A stretch of 64,000 bases of DNA from positions 62,001 through 126,000 of the forward strand of contig NZ_FNGF01000002.1 of the NCBI RefSeq assembly GCF_900102815.1, read 5' to 3'. The notes beneath the pieces are model-generated. The model was not told the origin of the DNA and did not search any database. It saw only the letters and a list, made by a program, of their open reading frames with translations. This stretch comes from Glycomyces sambucus. Its GTDB lineage: Bacteria > Actinomycetota > Actinomycetes > Mycobacteriales > Micromonosporaceae. How positions within the stretch are numbered: the first letter of the stretch is position 1; the number at the start of each line of letters is the position of its first letter. This document shows, piece after piece, positions 61,465-64,000 of the stretch. Both the position numbers and the translations under genes were made by a program.

Positions 61465-61493
61465 GGAGCACCGGAATCCGGTCCCGGTGCTCC
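61465..61493 (+). terminator. Terminator hairpin after the APH-like gene
   Basis: A 10-bp stem (GGAGCACCGG, 61465-61474, with 61484-61493) and 9-nt loop, 4 bp after the stop. Confidence 0.75.
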
Positions 61494-61591
61494 GCCATCC
61501 GAATCAAGCGCTTTCCGGCTCGAACGGGTGAAAAAGATCCGCGTCGGATTCCCGACTCCCCGGCGAGTCGCCAACGAGTCGAGCGGTCCTA

Positions 61592-61846
61592 TCAGGAATC
61601 CCCGCGGCCCGCCCGGCGGCTCGCCAGGAACCCCCGCAGGCCGATCGCCCCGACCGCCGTCCCGAGGACGAACGACGCCGCGGCGAGCGCTAGGTGCACC
61701 CAGAAATAGCCCGTTGGGTCGCCCGAGCCATCGAACGCCAAGCCGCTGACGTCGGCGAACAGGTTCTTGGCGAACGTGATCCAGATGAACCACGACCACA
61801 CGCCGAACGCGAGCAGGAACACCGAGGCACCGCGACTGAGCTTCAT
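61592..61846 (-). CDS. SCO4848-type small membrane protein
   Basis: 84 residues with two membrane helices (about 9-27 and 49-72). MKLSRGASVFLLAFGVWSWFIWITFAKNLF and FWVHLALAAASFVLGTAVGAIGLRGF match the actinomycete SCO4848 family of unknown function. ATG 61846 is chosen because it gives the family N-terminus and has GATACT 6 nt upstream; a longer frame exists but is unlikely. Confidence 0.85.
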   Translation of the reverse strand: MKLSRGASVFLLAFGVWSWFIWITFAKNLFADVSGLAFDGSGDPTGYFWVHLALAAASFVLGTAVGAIGLRGFLASRRAGRGDS

Positions 61847-61852
61847 CGGCCC

Positions 61853-61858
61853 AGTATC
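61853..61858 (-). promoter_or_regulatory. -10 box, leaderless type
   Basis: GATACT on the minus strand, 6 nt before ATG 61846. Confidence 0.6.
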
Positions 61859-62010
61859 GGACCCCGCCCGGCCCCCGGACATTCCGGGCGCATCCCACCG
61901 GACCCCCGTCACTCCCGAGCACGATTCGCACCACCACCGAGGACCGACACGCCGGATGCGCCTACTATCCTGGTCATTGGAGACCCGGTGTCACTCTGTG
62001 CGGCAGTTGC

Positions 62011-62376
62011 GTGCATACCGTGGTCTGCGATGATGGAGACCGGATTGTCATCAATGCATGGAATGGCTGGCCCGGAATGAACGGACCCGACAACCCGCTC
62101 CCGAGCGGGTACCCCGACCCCGAGGCCGTCGGCTGGCTCCGCACCGATGAGATCGAGTTCCTCGAACTCCACATCAGAATGACGATCACCCCCGGCGAGC
62201 GCATCGTCCAGCTCTGGCAGCTCGCCGACGGCCACCCCGTCTCCTGGATCGGCAACGTCTTCCGCATCGACTCCGAACCCCCCGGCCTCTACCTCAACCA
62301 CAAGTTCGAGACCACCCTCAACCGGCCCCAGCGCGACTCGCTCGCCCGCCTCGCCGCCAAGTTCTGGAAGTCCTGA
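62011..62376 (+). CDS. Hypothetical protein of 121 residues
   Basis: Not recognised. The frame from GTG 62011 gives a soluble protein rich in Trp, Asn and Pro: VVCDDGDRIVINAWNGWPGMNG, then GWLRTDEIEFLELHIRMTITPGERIVQLWQLADGHPVSWIGNVFRIDSEPPGLYLNHKFETTL and a basic end. Several hydrophobic/charged alternations suggest a small beta-rich domain. The start is uncertain: no ribosome site precedes GTG 62011, while a TACTAT -10-like box lies at 61963-61968. GC-rich third positions from about 62080 onward support coding. Confidence 0.6.
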   Translation: MHTVVCDDGDRIVINAWNGWPGMNGPDNPLPSGYPDPEAVGWLRTDEIEFLELHIRMTITPGERIVQLWQLADGHPVSWIGNVFRIDSEPPGLYLNHKFETTLNRPQRDSLARLAAKFWKS

Positions 62377-62469
62377 ACCGCCGTCACAACCGGCCCGGCA
62401 CCCATCGACCCTTTTAGAGGCACCCAATACAGTGGTGGCCCTGCGGCACGCGATTCACTGGGGGGCAAC

Positions 62470-63267
62470 ATGGCGGCCAAGCAGGCGCGGGGACGGGAGA
62501 CCGTCGAGCGGCTGCTCGACGCGGCCCTCGACCTCTACGACCGCACCGGACCCGAGGGCTACACGATGACCGGCGTCATCAACGCCAGCGGCGTCAGCGT
62601 CGGCAGCCTCTACCACCACTTCGGGTCCTTCAACGGCCTCACCGCCGCCCTCTACACCCGACTGTCCGCCGAACTCCTCGACCGCCTCGTCGCAGCCGTC
62701 GAACCCCGCCGCACCGCCAAGACCGGCGTCCAGGCGTGCGTCACCGCCTACCTCACCTGGTGCACCGAGCACCGCTCCAAGGCCCACTTCCTGCTCGCCA
62801 TGCCCTACCAGGCGCACCTCATCACGCCGACCGAGGCGATGCTCGCCGAGACCGCGCCGCAGCTCGGGCGCATCCTCGCGTGGACCGCCCCGCACATCGC
62901 CGCCGGACGCATCGTCGACGTCCCCGACAGCCTGCTCGGCTGCCTGCTCATCGGACCGGTCACCGAGGCGGTGACGCGCTGGCTCATCGGCATGCCCGGC
63001 GCCGACGACATCGCCGAGGCGTTCAAGTACCTGCCCGACCGGATCTGGGCGTCCGTGAAGGGCCCCAACGCTTTACTCGTCCACCCGCCGGCCGGCGCGC
63101 CCTCGTTCGCCTACGGCGCTCACCGGTCGAGGCGCTCCAGGGCCTCGACCAGCGGGCGGAAGTCCGGGTTCGCGCGCGCCTCGTCGAGCGCCTCGGCCAG
63201 CGCCCCGTCGTGGGTCGGCCGCGCGGCGTCGAGGAGCCGGCGGCCCTCCTCGGTGACGTTCGTGTAG
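62470..63267 (+). CDS. TetR family regulator with an extended 3' end
   Basis: 265 residues. The TetR HTH is at about 8-55 (ETVERLLDAALDLYDRTGPEGYTMTGVINASGVSVGSLYHHFGSFNGL), and a helical ligand domain runs to about residue 195 (PDRIWASVKGPN), the normal family length. The last 60-odd residues (Arg/Ser-rich) are read from DNA that is antisense to the marR gene, overlapping it by 148 bp, because no stop codon appears earlier. They look like read-through rather than a domain. A CTGGGGGGC ribosome site and TACAGT upstream support the start. Confidence 0.82.
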   Translation: MAAKQARGRETVERLLDAALDLYDRTGPEGYTMTGVINASGVSVGSLYHHFGSFNGLTAALYTRLSAELLDRLVAAVEPRRTAKTGVQACVTAYLTWCTEHRSKAHFLLAMPYQAHLITPTEAMLAETAPQLGRILAWTAPHIAAGRIVDVPDSLLGCLLIGPVTEAVTRWLIGMPGADDIAEAFKYLPDRIWASVKGPNALLVHPPAGAPSFAYGAHRSRRSRASTSGRKSGFARASSSASASAPSWVGRAASRSRRPSSVTFV

Positions 63268-63572
63268 ATCCCGCGCCGGTCGTCCTTGCAGATCGTGCGG
63301 GCGAGCAGCCCCCGGTCCTCCAGACGGGTCACCAGGCGCGTGGTCGCGCTCTGGCTCAGCACGATCGCCTCGGCGACCTGGCGCATCTGGAGATGCCCGG
63401 CCTTCCCCTCGTGCTGGCGGATCAGCACCGTGAGCAGTGAGAACTCCCGCACGCTCAGGTCGTGCTCGGCTTCGAGCCGGCGCCCGATGCGGTCGGCGAT
63501 GCGCTCGTGCAGGACCGACAGGGCGCACCAGCGCTGCGCTAGCGCGGTCATGGTCTCCGGGGCCGCGGTCAC
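63120..63572 (-). CDS. MarR family transcriptional regulator
   Basis: 150 residues from GTG 63572, which follows GAGGGAGGA; the longer frame beginning at 63656 would run through the promoter. The winged HTH is typical: SVREFSLLTVLIRQHEGKAGHLQMRQVAEAIVLSQSATTRLVTRLEDRGLLARTICKDDRRGIYTNVTEEGRRLL, with the DDRRG wing. It is divergent from the oxidoreductase gene at 63719, its likely target, with an inverted repeat between. Its 3' end overlaps the convergent TetR frame. Confidence 0.9.
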   Translation of the reverse strand: MTAAPETMTALAQRWCALSVLHERIADRIGRRLEAEHDLSVREFSLLTVLIRQHEGKAGHLQMRQVAEAIVLSQSATTRLVTRLEDRGLLARTICKDDRRGIYTNVTEEGRRLLDAARPTHDGALAEALDEARANPDFRPLVEALERLDR

Positions 63573-63649
63573 GGTGTTCCTCCCTCGGGCTCGGGCGATC
63601 CCGCCTATCCTAGCGTACGGCGATATACCCAACAGCTCAAATACCATCG

Positions 63650-63674
63650 CTTGCAATTAACCCGCGTCTGCAAG
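63650..63674. promoter_or_regulatory. Inverted repeat in the marR-oxidoreductase promoter
   Basis: CTTGCA (63650-63655) and TGCAAG (63669-63674) around an AT-containing 13-nt centre in the 146-bp divergent gap. It is placed as a MarR operator would be. Confidence 0.5.
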
Positions 63675-63718
63675 TATTATCGGCGGGTCACCGGGAACCA
63701 CCGACCGAAGGAGAACCG

Positions 63719-64000
63719 ATGAGCGAACGACGCCGCATCGCCGTGCTCGGCACCGGCATCATGGGCGCCGCCATGGCCCGCAACCTCGCCCGCGCCGGAC
63801 ACGACGTCACCGCCTGGAACCGCAGCCGCGACAAGGCCGAACCCCTCGCCGCCGACGGCATCCGCATCGCCGACACCCCCGCCGCGGCCGTCGACGGCGC
63901 CGACGCCGTCCTCACGATGCTCCACGACGGCCCCGCCGCCGCCGACGTCATCGCCCAGGCCGCCCCCGCACTGACCCCCGGCACCCGCTGGATCCAGTCC
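63719..64000 (+). CDS. 3-hydroxyisobutyrate dehydrogenase-like oxidoreductase, 3' partial
   Basis: The first 94 residues; the gene runs off the window's right edge. ATG 63719 follows GAAGGAG. The N-terminus IAVLGTGIMGAAMARNLARAGHDVTAWNRSRDKAEPL is the Rossmann motif of beta-hydroxyacid dehydrogenases (GxGxMG), followed by GADAVLTMLHDGPAAADVI. NADP preference is suggested by NRS after the second strand. It probably reduces or oxidises a 3-hydroxyacid such as tartronate semialdehyde or 3-hydroxyisobutyrate. It is divergent from marR. Confidence 0.9.
   Translation, partial: MSERRRIAVLGTGIMGAAMARNLARAGHDVTAWNRSRDKAEPLAADGIRIADTPAAAVDGADAVLTMLHDGPAAADVIAQAAPALTPGTRWIQS

Overview
The window is about 72% GC. 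It carries Corynebacterium-type HtaA haem-acquisition genes, a MacS-type histidine kinase, mini-DinB/DUF664 proteins, an SCO4848-type membrane protein and many promoters whose -10 box lies only about 6 nt from the start codon. Together these point to a chromosomal segment of a high-GC actinomycete. A sugar-degrading soil lineage such as Glycomycetaceae is my guess, with low confidence. No rRNA, tRNA, CRISPR array, transposase or integrase was seen.

Layout. (1) 1-11.9 kb: the 3' part of an RHS-core TcC-like toxin gene, then a 3202-residue TcA-like insecticidal Tc toxin subunit, closed by a strong hairpin and an anomalously AT-rich stretch. (2) 12.3-14.5 kb: mini-DinB protein, winged-helix protein and DoxX protein. 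(3) 14.6-20.8 kb: an iron/haem locus. Two HtaA-domain surface proteins (one with a sortase LPVTG signal) are transcribed leftward and a hmuTUV haem ABC transporter rightward, from a shared promoter region with two DtxR/IdeR-like iron boxes. An array of five palindromes sits between hmuT and hmuU. (4) 20.8-24.8 kb: AI-2E family permease, truncated haemoglobin, LysE exporter, TetR and DoxX. (5) 25-35.6 kb: a galactan-utilisation locus. Two secreted GH53 endo-galactanases and a GH42 beta-galactosidase run leftward; a binding protein, two permeases, a cytoplasmic GH53 and a LacI regulator run rightward. Two LacI-type operators lie in the divergent promoter. The content resembles Bacillus ganRSPQAB.

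(6) 35.7-39 kb: DinB, SDR and membrane proteins. (7) 39.1-41.8 kb: a translationally coupled pair, a fusion of a KAS III ketosynthase to a haem-oxygenase-like di-iron oxidase (HDO) plus an unknown membrane-associated protein. (8) 41.9-46.2 kb: a MacRS-like two-component system, and a one-chain Hsp70, transmembrane and WD40 protein. (9) 46.3-49.4 kb: GH13 alpha-glucosidase and its divergent ROK regulator. (10) 49.4-64 kb: housekeeping and accessory genes (peptide deformylase, methyltransferase, Nudix, a TetR-regulated SDR, two HAD phosphatases, M14 carboxypeptidase, kinases, TetR/MarR regulators) and the start of a 3-hydroxyisobutyrate-dehydrogenase-like gene cut by the window edge.

A recurring non-coding theme is a dispersed family of palindromes with outer arms like GTGCC/GGCAC and a core like ATGTCAC/GTGACAT. 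It occurs at least eleven times, mostly between convergent gene ends and five times inside the hmu operon. I could not match it to a named repeat family. The KAS III-HDO pair, the Hsp70-WD40 protein and this repeat family are the most interesting candidates for undescribed biology.
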